NCBI GenBank assembly: GCA_020002185.1
Contig: CM034538.1
Span: 65,147,740-65,211,739 of the forward strand
DNA from: Paraescarpia echinospica
Lineage: Eukaryota > Annelida > Polychaeta > Sabellida > Siboglinidae
Reading direction: 5' to 3'
DNA length: 64,000 bases
A program made the translations under genes and the position numbers. Shown in pieces: positions 34,214-45,326 of this stretch; position 1 is the first letter of the stretch; the number at the start of each line of letters is the position of its first letter. The notes under the pieces were generated by a model. It saw only the letters and a list, made by a program, of their open reading frames with translations. It did not search any database and was not told the origin of the DNA.

Positions 34214-35225
34214 CCTGCATCTTCACCGAGTGCTTTTCGACCAGCATGTTGCACAAAATGGGACCATCTTGTGAGGAGAGTGCGTGCACATCGGCAGTGA
34301 CGCAGCTGATATCGCCAAAGCAAGCACCGGAGCTATCCGAGTCTAACCCATCTTGTACACTGTGAACAGTCTTAGGGCATTGCACGGAGCCTCTGAAATG
34401 GTTTCGACCCTTACATGCATCACACGTCTTGCCCCATGCAGGACAGAGTTCTTTCTTCATGGGGTGCGTTTTGCAGCAGAATTTGCATTTTCGCTGACTA
34501 GCAGATTTTCTTCCACCGAATGTCGACTTGGCAGTGTAGCGTCTGTATCTGGTGTCGACCCGGTTCACTGCTTCTGTTTTATTCAGAATTTTGCATTGTT
34601 CTTCAGCCTCTTGCATGCACCGGCAGATGTATACTGCTCTGGGTAGATCAAGTTGCGATTGTGAAATAAGTTTGTTGCGAATTTTTTCACTCCTTACACC
34701 GAGGATTATCTTGTCAACAATCAGCTTGTCTCGCATACAATTGCAAAACCCACAGGTTTTTGCTAGATTTTTCAACACTGAGTAGAATTGTTTAAACGAC
34801 TCGTTTTCCTGATTTCGGGTGTTAAACTTATACCTTTCAAAGAGTTCTTTTACTTCGCCCAAGATATGTTCGTCAAATTTTCTGATGATTTCAGCAGGCT
34901 TGACCCGTTCTTCTTCCGTCAAATCTATACCATTGAAGACGCGTAGTGCGTCTTTCCCAATACAGTGTAGAAGAAGTGCCGTCACATATCTGTCTGGCTT
35001 AGTGTCGAGTCCAGACACGATTATATAGTTTTTCCACATTTGTTTCCACAACTTCTAGTTATCGACCTGATTGATTTCCATTTCCAAAGCAGGTGGAGGC
35101 GAGCCACTGGGCAAGTTCACATAGATGTGATTCTGAGACCGAGGGTCTTCGACATTTGGAGCAGCCACAGCAGGTGCCCCGACAGCGGCCACGCCGGCCG
35201 TTACAGTTGAATTATCGTCAGCCAT
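34110..35225 (-). pseudogene. Gypsy 2 Gag and protease start
   Basis: The ATG at 35225-35223 opens an Ala/Val-rich N-terminus. An in-frame TAG near 35057 interrupts it, and the same frame continues through a capsid-like region (WKNYIIVSGLDTK onwards, about 35025), two zinc-knuckle-like clusters (CKFCCKTH..KELCPAWG and CDACKGRNHF..VQC, about 34490-34370) and the protease start MQVDCGSTVNIL (about 34220-34190). A one-base indel just after the protease motif, near 34180, shifts the frame into pol. Gag would package element RNA. Confidence 0.85.
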
Positions 35226-35290
35226 AGTTCACTTTTTTAACACAAAATGTCACTTTTGACAGGACTGCCTTGCCATATTCAGTTACCTTC

Positions 35291-35311
35291 GATATCTCAC
35301 CGACGCCACCA
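35291..35311 (-). other. Gypsy 2 primer-binding site
   Basis: Minus-strand TGGTGGCGTCGGTGAGATAT begins at the base next to the 5' LTR. The leading TGG pairs with a tRNA CCA end. I do not name the tRNA. Confidence 0.75.
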
Positions 35312-35475
35312 TGTTACAACATATGTTCAGGCCTCACTGTATAGACGCTAGCATATTCAAGCAGAACAGAGACGATAGTTCTAGTAAACCAACCTTATTA
35401 AACATGGCTGCTGCGACAAGGGAGCGGCCTGTTATTCTACTTTCTGGGGAGACGTCATTAAGTGATATTGTTACA
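35312..35475 (-). repeat. Gypsy 2 5' LTR
   Basis: 164 bp partner of 30556-30719. On the minus strand it begins TGTAACAATATC. CATGA follows at 35476-35480. Confidence 0.95.
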
Positions 35476-35480
35476 CATGA

Positions 35481-35940
35481 CACACGTGTAATGACTGTCA
35501 TATATTTCGACAGAAATTAGGTCAAAGAATATGCAAAGATGTAGTTAAAGACCTCCATATCAGAACATATTCCTGAGTCCTAATCAGGCCCGTAACCAGG
35601 TTTCAACTCGAGGGGATTTGTTGACGTTTTAGTCGTACAAGATCTATTCCGCATTGTGGTAATACCTGTTTTCTCTACAGTGCTAAACGTATAGATATTA
35701 CATTTGACTAAAAATTACAATTTTTATATATAAATATATACATACAAATTGATATTAAAAATATTATAAATACAATTATATTTTAGTTTATATAGGAGAG
35801 AAGCCGGTATGTCTTAAATAACTGCTCCGGTTTAGTTGTCGTTCTTCAACAGTAAATGCTGTAGTAGTTTTCTCCCTCCGTTTTTGAAGCTCCATTTCCT
35901 TTCTTACACTCAATTTACTGTAGTAAGCTCAAGTCCCATC
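35481..35940. other. No recognisable feature
   Basis: AT-rich spacer. Confidence 0.5.
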
Positions 35941-35944
35941 TTAA

Positions 35945-36530
35945 TTGTTCTCTGATTGTTTTCTCACTATCTCATCGGTTATGCTTTATTTCGCTGCCAG
36001 CCAGCCTCCATCCGCTACAAATCAATCCTCCTTACACACACCCTCGTTGCTCCTATAATTAATATCCCGGGCCCAGTTGTTCTGACATACATCGCATCGA
36101 TCTGTTATTGCCGCTCTCCAGTCCAGGTCTTAACAATTCGATTGCACCCGGTCTCTCGTGACTACCCCTACCTTCCTCAGTACATTCGTGCCCGCAGATA
36201 CTCTCCGTTGCATCTCTGCCTCCGATCATACAGTCTCAAAAACCATTCCGGCAAAGTCACTTTCTCCATCTCCTTCTATCCAAACTGATGTCAAAGTCTT
36301 CACATTCGTTATGAAGCTCACCCGACATCCGAGGTGCACTTGTGATCATACTTTCGTACGTACAATCTTAACACCCCGTTTTGACCTTCCCATAAGTCTA
36401 AGCGTCGCCGTCGTCATCTTTTTCAGAACTGTGTCAATATAAACAATGTTCTTCGAGGTGCTGTGTTTGTTGCACACGTGTGCGACCATGACCCTTCAAA
36501 TCGACCGATTGTGTCTATTTTGTAATAGCT
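35945..36530 (-). pseudogene. Heavily decayed LINE RT C-terminal relic
   Basis: The minus strand reads SEAEMQRRVSAGTNV near 36230-36185, then VVTRDRVQSNC, and QNNWARDI near 36075. This matches the region after the RT palm of a widespread LINE group, where EAEMxRRVxAG is followed by a V-x-CDR block and C-ENNW. Stops occur every 20-40 codons. The clade cannot be set. The pyrimidine-rich stretch up to 36890 may belong to the same or another element. Confidence 0.4.
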
Positions 36531-36889
36531 ACGTAACCGTTCTTTGATCCAAACCATGTTGCCAGATTATCTGATGTGTTTATTCTCTGACATTCTCTGC
36601 ATCATATTCCGTCGATCTGTCCTGTTGTTATTGCTGCTTTTCTTCCATGTTCCCTGTACGGGCGTGAGAGTCAGGCATATTACCGTCGAACCATTCGCTC
36701 TGTTATTTCTCTCCATAGCTTCCTGTCATCAGCCCCCCCCCCCCTCTCCACCTTTCATCCTCACCCACTCAGTTTATGTCCCTCCTCACATATTCCCCCA
36801 AATTCAGTTGTGGCCTCCCCTTCTCCCGCGTCCTTTGCATCCATCCTTGCCAAGTGGCCTGCCCTTCTCAGTCGGCTTCACGTCAGCCG

Positions 36890-37318
36890 TCTGTTAGGTT
36901 GCACTCCAACACAACATCGCTCCTTAGTTCGGTTATCCTTCGCGCCAATAGTCTGTTAGGTTGCACTCCAACCCAACATCGCTCCTCAGTTCGGTTATTC
37001 TTCTCGCCAATAGTCTGTTAGGTTGCACTCCAACCCAACATCGCTCCTCAGTTCGGTTATCCTTCTCGCCAATAGTCTGTTAGGTTGCACTCCAACCCAA
37101 CATCGCTTCTCAGTTCGGTTATTCTTCTCGCCAATAGTCTGTCAGGTTGCACTCCAACCCAACATCGCTTCTCAGTTCGGTTATTCTTCTCGCCAATAGT
37201 CTGTTAGGTTGCACTCCAACCCAACATCGCTCCTCAGTTCGGTTATTCTTCTCGCCAATAGTCTGTTAGGTTGCACTCCAACCCAACATCGCTTCTCAGT
37301 TCGGTTATCCTTCTTTCA
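36890..37318. repeat. 62 bp tandem satellite, 7 copies
   Basis: Units start with tctgttaggttgcactccaa at 36890, 36952, 37014, 37076, 37138, 37200 and 37262. Differences between units are few (for example ctcctcag or cttctcag), so the array is young or homogenised. Confidence 0.95.
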
Positions 37319-37429
37319 GTCACCATCTTTGTTCTTGAGATTCTTCAAACCCAGTTGTTCTCACAAACTTGTAGCTTTGATTGTTGTCGTTCTGACAGCG
37401 AAACTGCCTCCCGGTCATGCGCGCACACG

Positions 37430-38815
<1,386 letters not shown>

Positions 38816-38819
38816 TGGT

Positions 38820-38990
38820 AATTTCACCGTAAATAGCATCATGACATGATGTTCCGTTGCGTAATTTCACCTGTCAATTGTACCGTGACTTGATGTTCCG
38901 TTGCATAATTCACATTCAATTGCTTCGTGACATGATGGTCCGTCATATAATTTCACCGTGAAGTGCGTCGTGACATGGTGTTCAGTTACA
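38820..38990. repeat. About 43 bp tandem repeat, 4 degenerate copies
   Basis: Four units follow the pattern aatttcaccgt, then gtgacatgatgttccgttgc, with substitutions and small gaps. Confidence 0.7.
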
Positions 38991-38994
38991 CACC

Positions 38995-39780
38995 AGCCTC
39001 GGTGTTCAGGACATCAGCATATGGTTCACATGGCGTGAACTCGACTTTAAAGGTATTATGTTACCTCTCCGCACGGATATGTTGTCAGTGTTCAAGGTGA
39101 CACTCGACCTCTTTTGTTATAATTAACCTTACACTATAACCAGCTTCTACGGTGGGAACGGGTCCACTAAGGGAGCGTGTGAACAAATGATCATGTTGGA
39201 ACTTTGAGCAACCAGCTACATTTTGGGGTTCTCTAGTTGCACATACAAAGACACCGCCATTTAATTAACGACTAGCGGCGCGCAAAATCACGATTGTATG
39301 TGTTTTAACCGTCGGAATGTTGCTGAGTAAATAATCTGTTTTATACCACTACCGTGTGATATGCACTGTTGCTAATAATGACATAGTGACACTACGGGAT
39401 ACATGTTATATTAACAGGTTTTTGGCAGATGCTAGTGTTCGTTTTTATAAAACTCGTTTTGTGTGTACGTTTATGTTCAGGTACCCTCGAGACCGGAAAC
39501 TGGGATCTGATGAGCCGTTTCCTGGATCACTAATTTCACTGGCTCGACCCCAACATTTGTTTGCGTTTAATGTGACATTTTCGAAGCGTTTGAATGTTTC
39601 TTTATTATGAACCGATAAGGTTAGTATTACATAATTTAATTTTATAAATTAATAAACAAACAATGACACGAAAGTGAGGAAGGGACATTTTAGTAATTAC
39701 ATTCAATTAAAGACCAGGCACATTGCGAACCATGAGACTTCAAAATACATGTCTCGGGGAGCTCGTCAAAGATTACCCCA
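38995..39780. other. No supported gene
   Basis: An open frame at 39356-39610 lacks recognisable features. Confidence 0.45.
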
Positions 39781-39784
39781 TTGT

Positions 39785-40075
39785 CAGGGGGCTTATCCTA
39801 AAAAAACACCTCAACTGTTCACATCTTTCTACAAGCACCATTTTTGAATCAGCATTAGATATGGCCGTGACATTAATTTTTTTCGTGGGAGCCAAGCTGA
39901 GCTTTCACTTGAGAACCAAAAATAGTAGAACCATAAATGAGACCACTTTTTGGGGTTTTCGAGTATGGGAAACCCATTTCTTGTCTTATTTGGCCGAGTC
40001 CAGGTCGAAGTGACATGATAAAATCACATTCAATGTTTTTTGGATCAAAATAAACATTTTTGAGCATATATAATA
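39785..40075. repeat. Left inverted repeat flanking PIN-like gene
   Basis: Its reverse complement aligns with 43005-43330. Shared blocks are catactcgaaaacccc, catttatg-ttctacta, and ccatatct..tgctg followed by atggtgcttgtagaa. The right copy carries about 60 extra bases. The arms enclose 41081-42487. Confidence 0.7.
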
Positions 40076-40220
40076 TAATATAAATATAATTTATTTATGT
40101 TTTGACAATTGATGCTCCTAGTGGAAAATGTACCCTAGTCACTGTCGGCTTAAGACTTGGGCATACGAGCTTGCAGTATGCTTATTCTGCGTCCATTGAT
40201 ATACTCATTGGTCATGGCCG

Positions 40221-41040
40221 ATGTCTCTTAGTTCTGTTATAGTGATTTTTCTCATTTATGTCATTATAACGAGTAAAATGTTCGTACGTCCCGGGTACCA
40301 AATGAAAATGTACTTACGTCCTAATCTGGCCAATCACCTTGCTACAAAAGATCACGTGATACCAAAATGGCTGATGCAGATAATTTTGAGGTGGGATAAT
40401 GTGGCAGCTGAAAATGATTGAAATAAAAGACAAAACGGCCAAGAAATTCTCCCCTGAAATTGTCTACAAAGAAAATAACGTTTTCTAAAGACGCAGGTAC
40501 GTAACACTCTATTGCAATCCCTTAGCTTTGAACATATGGAAGCAGACTGTATTCGGAAGTGAACTCAACGTATTACGCTTTACTGGTTTCTCAGATATAT
40601 CTATGCGATAATTTCGAGTTAACAGTAAACGTAAAGGTCAGTTCTTATATAGCGCAGTACTTTAGGCAGCAACCTTGACATTTCCATTTTGCACTGAGAC
40701 AAGGTGACGGTTCCTCTGTCAGACACAATAAAGAGAAACAACGTGTTTACTTTCGCCAACAGTCCAGACCCCCGAAAGAGTGAATGAATGAAAGTTTATT
40801 CAACAACAACAACATAATACATGCACAGTATGGTGTGCTGCTGCTGCGGCTGAAAGGACATAGCTGAAGACTTATATGTTGCAATGCCCTTCTCAAACTA
40901 AAAAGAACTGAATAAATACAAACATTATATTATAAATAAATCATAAAAATAATATTCACAACTCATATATATACAAACCTGTTTCCATAGTGTTTGTCTT
41001 ACTAATACATAGGTTTAACTAAACGCCATCTTCAATTAAC
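40221..41040. other. Upstream region; possible LINE tail
   Basis: A TCACGTGA box at 40352-40359 is followed by an in-context ATG (aaaATGGctg, near 40366) with a nine-codon frame; this could be a first exon but is unsupported. At 40790-40830 the minus strand has gttgttgttgttgaataaac, like a retroelement or mRNA 3' end with AATAAA. Confidence 0.3.
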
Positions 41041-41080
41041 AATTCATAGATGGGAAGAAAAGTCGGGATACTGAAACAAA

Positions 41081-42487
41081 GTGCCGTGCTTTGCCGAATT
41101 CTTCAAATTCGAGAACCAGCAAGAGTCTCCTTCTCTATCAGGCCGAAGTTCGCTCAGAGCTGGGACCATCCTCGCTTGCATCAACACGCCAACTTGCCGC
41201 GCCAATCCAGCAAGACAAGCGACAGTTCAAATGTTCGACATAGCTGCCGTCATCCACATGGTGCATCCGACCAGAGCGGGAACATTCGCTGAGTATGTAC
41301 ACCTACACGTTGTGCCTTTCCTGAAAGTTCACTTGACCGCCACGGTTCAACGCATCAATGCAGTCTGGGACACCTACCCTGATCATAGCCTGGAATCACT
41401 GACGCAGCAGCGGCGTGGGACAGATGCGCGTACTCGAGTCGAGCCAGATGGCGACGGCTGCACTTCCACCCCCAAAAGGGACTGGCAATCGTACTTGAAA
41501 AATGTGGAAAACAAACAGGAGCTATTTTCCTTGATCACTAACCAGCTGGTCAAGACAGACATGGATGGAAGACTCCTCCTCAGCACAGAGTCTGAGTTGG
41601 TACTCTCTAACAAGCCGTTTCATGTGTCAGCACTGCAGCCCTGCAACCAAGCAAAGACATATAGGCGTATCATCCTGTATCTAACTCATGCTTTGTTTCA
41701 GGGACATGATAAGCCATTCCTGCGCACTGTCGACAATGATATCGTTGTTCTTGCCGTCGCTTTCTTTGAAGAAATTGACCTTTCAGAGCTTTGGATTGGC
41801 TTTGGTAGCGGCAAGAAATACTGAAATATCCCGGTGCATAGCATCCACTCCCAGCTCGGTCCATCACAGTCGTTGGCTCTACTCCTCTTTCACGCCATAT
41901 CAGGCTGCAGTACGACATCTCAGTTTCTCGGATGCGGCAAGAAGACGGCGTGGGCTGTATGGAACAGTACACCATTACTTACAGAGACGATGATCTCGCT
42001 GACCGAAGATCCGGAGTCCTTCACTCTGGAATCTGTTCACATGCAACGAATTGAGCGAATCGTACATTGTGCTTATGTACAGCAAGGCGTGCTTTTCTGC
42101 AACTGACAACGATGCTAGGCATCACCTCTTCTCCAATGGCAGTCGTTCACTCGACAATATGCCGCCGACCCAGGCCGCTCTTTTCGAGCATATCAAGAGG
42201 TCCTTGCTCCAAGCCAGTTTCATCTGGAATCAGTTAACCACATGCCACCAGGCAGTCCCTGTCTTGATCAATGGGGATGGGAACAGGATGAACGCAGCAA
42301 GCAATGGCTCCCTTTCTGGACCACTCTCGCCGACACAAGTAAAGCTTGTGCCCTGCTCCTAAACTGCGGCTGCACGAAAGCGTGCAAGGCTAATTGCAAA
42401 TGCTGCAAGGCAGGTCTTCGTTGCACAGCACTGTTCAAGTGCGAGGGTGGCTGTCTAAACAAAGATGACAACGATGTGAACAATTGA
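41081..42487 (+). pseudogene. PIN/FEN1-like nuclease gene with Cys-rich tail
   Basis: One frame carries QMFDIAAVIHMV (41232 on), RINAVWDTYPDHSLESLTQQ (41349 on), WQSYLKNVENKQELFSLIT (about 41483-41540), TVDNDIVVLAVAFF (41728 on) and LWIGFGSGKKY. A TGA at 41822 interrupts it; the same frame goes on with FHAISGCSTTSQFLGCGKKT (41891 on). A shift near 42060 gives the RHHLFSNGSRSLDNMPPTQA block, and a second shift returns to frame for DQWGWEQD and the tail CGCTKACKANCKCCKAGLRCT (split; 42365 on). Spaced acidic residues followed by GC-x-x..G-GKKTA resemble FEN1/XPG: PIN-like fold, then helix-hairpin-helix. That fold call is inference; the family itself is common but uncharacterised in aquatic invertebrates as I recall. 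No ATG is seen at the start, so the 5' end is uncertain. Confidence 0.65.
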
Positions 42488-42489
42488 AC

Positions 42490-43000
42490 TACTACTAATG
42501 GGTGGATGGTTAGATATATATATACGGATGGTGGATGAGATTGTCTGATTATACGAGTAGAGTGAATAAGTAAAATAGCGGTGTACTTTTTAGGTACATT
42601 CAATGAATGTTGTATATCCAATTGACATGTAATTGCTATTTCTAGAATAATAGTATCGTTTATGAATTTTGGAGTTCCCAGTTGTGCATAATGAACAGTT
42701 TCTATAATAAATAATCATTGTTCTTGACCTTGAACTTCATTATATGACATCGTCATTCCGCTTTCAATATCGGTTCTAACATTATAATAAATATATAAAC
42801 CTTTGCCCACGCAGAAACATCAATTGAATCATCAACACTGAGATACATGGGGTTTTACGCATTTACGGGCAAATTTAACCTTGACCTTGATTGAAGAGAC
42901 CTATATCCAGAGCTCATTCAAGGTTCATCTATTGACCACCTAAGTCATTTTATATAAAAATGACACCAGAACGGTGAATATTTGATACAGTACGTTTTTG
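42490..43000. other. No recognisable feature
   Basis: AT-rich 3' flank of the PIN-like gene. Confidence 0.5.
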
Positions 43001-43004
43001 GCTA

Positions 43005-43330
43005 AAACAAATAGGTATTTTAAACAAAAATGACATTGGATGTGACCTTATCACGTGACCTCGATCTATAATCAGCAAACTAACGGAAATGGATTCTCCA
43101 TACTCGAAAACCCCTAAAAAGTGGTATCATTTATGATTCTACTACTTTTTGTTCTCAATTTATTGCAGAGACTTACTCTTCATGGCTGCCATCTTGGATT
43201 TGTCAAATATGGCCGCCACAGCAGGAATCCAGCTTGATTCCTGCGAAAAAATTAGATGTCATAGCCATATCTAGTGCTGGTCCAAAATGGTGCTTGTAGA
43301 ACGATGTGAATAATTTTATGATTAAGCTTC
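43005..43330. repeat. Right inverted repeat flanking PIN-like gene
   Basis: The counterpart of 39785-40075 in opposite orientation. Extra bases at about 43175-43230 contain atggctgccatcttgg. Confidence 0.7.
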
Positions 43331-43334
43331 CTGA

Positions 43335-45070
43335 CTATCAAGTACTTTATCTTTTTTGGCCTATTCTATGCTCATTAGTGCTAGATCGGTGATCACCAAA
43401 CTAATCATTTTGAAACATTAATAATATTGAAAATACAGTACAACTTCGTTAAATGAAAGTTGGGGACCATTCCTATATCTACTTTCCATAAGTATTTGCC
43501 ACGCGCGCGTGGTTCCTGCGATGGTTACGTTACTTTTTATGGTTTACGCGCGTATTACGTTTTTTTTACGTTCCTAACAACTAATGTTATTTATTTATTA
43601 TAAAGCATTTATAGAGCGCCGTGTGTCCGGATGATTTAAATGGTGATAATCTTGATAACAATGAGGTATTTAAAAAAAAAATAGGTCATACGTCCAACCT
43701 CTGGGATTCTAGATTAATCCATGCAAGTTTGGCGCTCGAGGTTGAAGAGGAAGATGTATAAGAGGAAGACGACAACATCCCCGAATACATATATGCGTAA
43801 GCTCGATTATGTTAAGATAATAACCAAAGTGTACACCGTAACTGAAAATAAGATGTGACAGGCAGGTATTGCAATACGTGCATGTCACGATGAACCTTAA
43901 GTTAAACCTAAGTTATACTGTAAGTTACCCCACAAATTATTTGCTGTTGACTGGTGTCATTTATATATACCTACATGATTGTGTCGCGTTCCGTGTTAGC
44001 AGGAAAACTTAATTGGTATTGTTCTCGTGGTAGGACATCGCTCTCCATTGCCTGTTTTTGGAAGCACTAATTGGCATAACTAACCATTCTGACGAATAAT
44101 AGATGTCATAAGTAACCGGTATTCCACAAATTACTTATATTCCTGGGGAAATATAGCAAATTAATTATAATTATATAAAACGAAGTGATATGTTAATTGC
44201 CCCAAGCCGATCAATGATATATTTATTGTTTGTTTCACATTTACCCACACTGATATTGAGTTTACAGGATACCGTTTAATTTATGTTATGCTAGCCTTAA
44301 CGGATCATAATATACAAATATTCGAACGCTACCAACATGCCCTATTGAAAGCAAACGAATGTGCTTGGTTACACCAGTCAGTTTAATGACCTGATCACAA
44401 CTTAACTTGACAAACGGATGTTATCGAAAATTAAACTAGCGTCTGCTAAGTATACATAAAATCGTGATTGTGCGTGCCATTCATCGGCCTTCATTAGTCG
44501 TCTAGCCGTGGAGTTGTTAGTAGCATAACCTGCTTATATAAAGCACAACAATTCAAACGTCTGATCACTATCTACAAAATTACAGGGGGTGGTCATGGAT
44601 CCCAACCTTCCCCTACGTGCGTTTTTATGTATGTTTGCGGTTTGACACCTATTCAATCGCCGATTCGTGTCATCACAAAAAAGAATTGTCACCGCGACAT
44701 TATGCTTCTTGTACGCACCACACAAGTATACACCTGAACGACAACGACGACTGAAGCAAATCAGCTACTCGTGTGACCGCCGACAATGTTGTTTGTATTA
44801 TGTTCGTGTTTAACACAAAATGTGCTTCTAGTTTCAACGGGAAATGATGACTCTCTATTAAGAGAATGATAAAATAGCAGCATGGTAGCATATCAAGGCA
44901 TATCCAACCAGTTATAACAGCCTCCAGCTGTAATACAATCTATAACATCTCTTCTTCTTCTTTTTAAATAATATAAACGCATACAATTATAGCTCACAAT
45001 TGTATAACGAACAAAACATCAACATGCACATGTATAACTCACAGTAGTGTAACAAACAAAATGTTCACGT
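43335..45070. other. No supported gene
   Basis: AT-rich sequence. A block at 43589-43622 (ttatttattataaagcatttatagagcgccgtg) resembles tails of interspersed repeats and a similar block at 56267-56290. Confidence 0.45.
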
Positions 45071-45074
45071 GTAC

Positions 45075-45240
45075 TCTTTTCTTTTAGAGTTCAATGTCAG
45101 ATCATTCTGAAACAAAAATACAAATTAATGGTTGTTGCAAACACTTATGGTTGTTGGAATCACATACTCGTTTCTTTTAGAGTTCAGTGTCAGTTCATTC
45201 TGAAACCAAAATACAAAATTAATGGTTGTTGCAAACACCT
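45075..45240. repeat. About 97 bp direct duplication
   Basis: The block ttcttttagagttcartgtcag, continuing to aatggttgttgcaaacac, occurs at 45080-45152 and again at 45173-45238. It lies just upstream of CR1-like copy 1 and may be its 5' UTR or flank. Confidence 0.7.
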
Positions 45241-45326
45241 TTTCACCCAGGAAAGCATCCTAATGTCAATTCCACTGTTACAAATTAAGCCTGTTACATC
45301 TTATGTAACATTGTTATATCGCTGAG

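Larger units (their letters stand above)
30556..35475 (-). mobile_element. Gypsy LTR retrotransposon 2, complete
   Basis: A full insertion of 4920 bp with 164 bp LTRs at both ends, a 5 bp CATGA duplication on each side, a primer-binding site touching the 5' LTR and a polypurine tract touching the 3' LTR. Gag and pol run on the minus strand. The LTRs differ at about nine positions (roughly 94-95% identical), so the insertion is not recent. Stops and frameshifts in gag, protease, RNase H/integrase and the tail make it inactive. Confidence 0.95.

Noticed and set aside
36544..36897. 117-codon plus-strand frame rich in Pro and Leu
   Set aside because: Pyrimidine-rich low-complexity sequence, no motif.
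36890..37318. Regularly spaced repeats suggesting a CRISPR array
   Set aside because: The full 62 bp unit repeats with no unique spacers, and the genome is eukaryotic.
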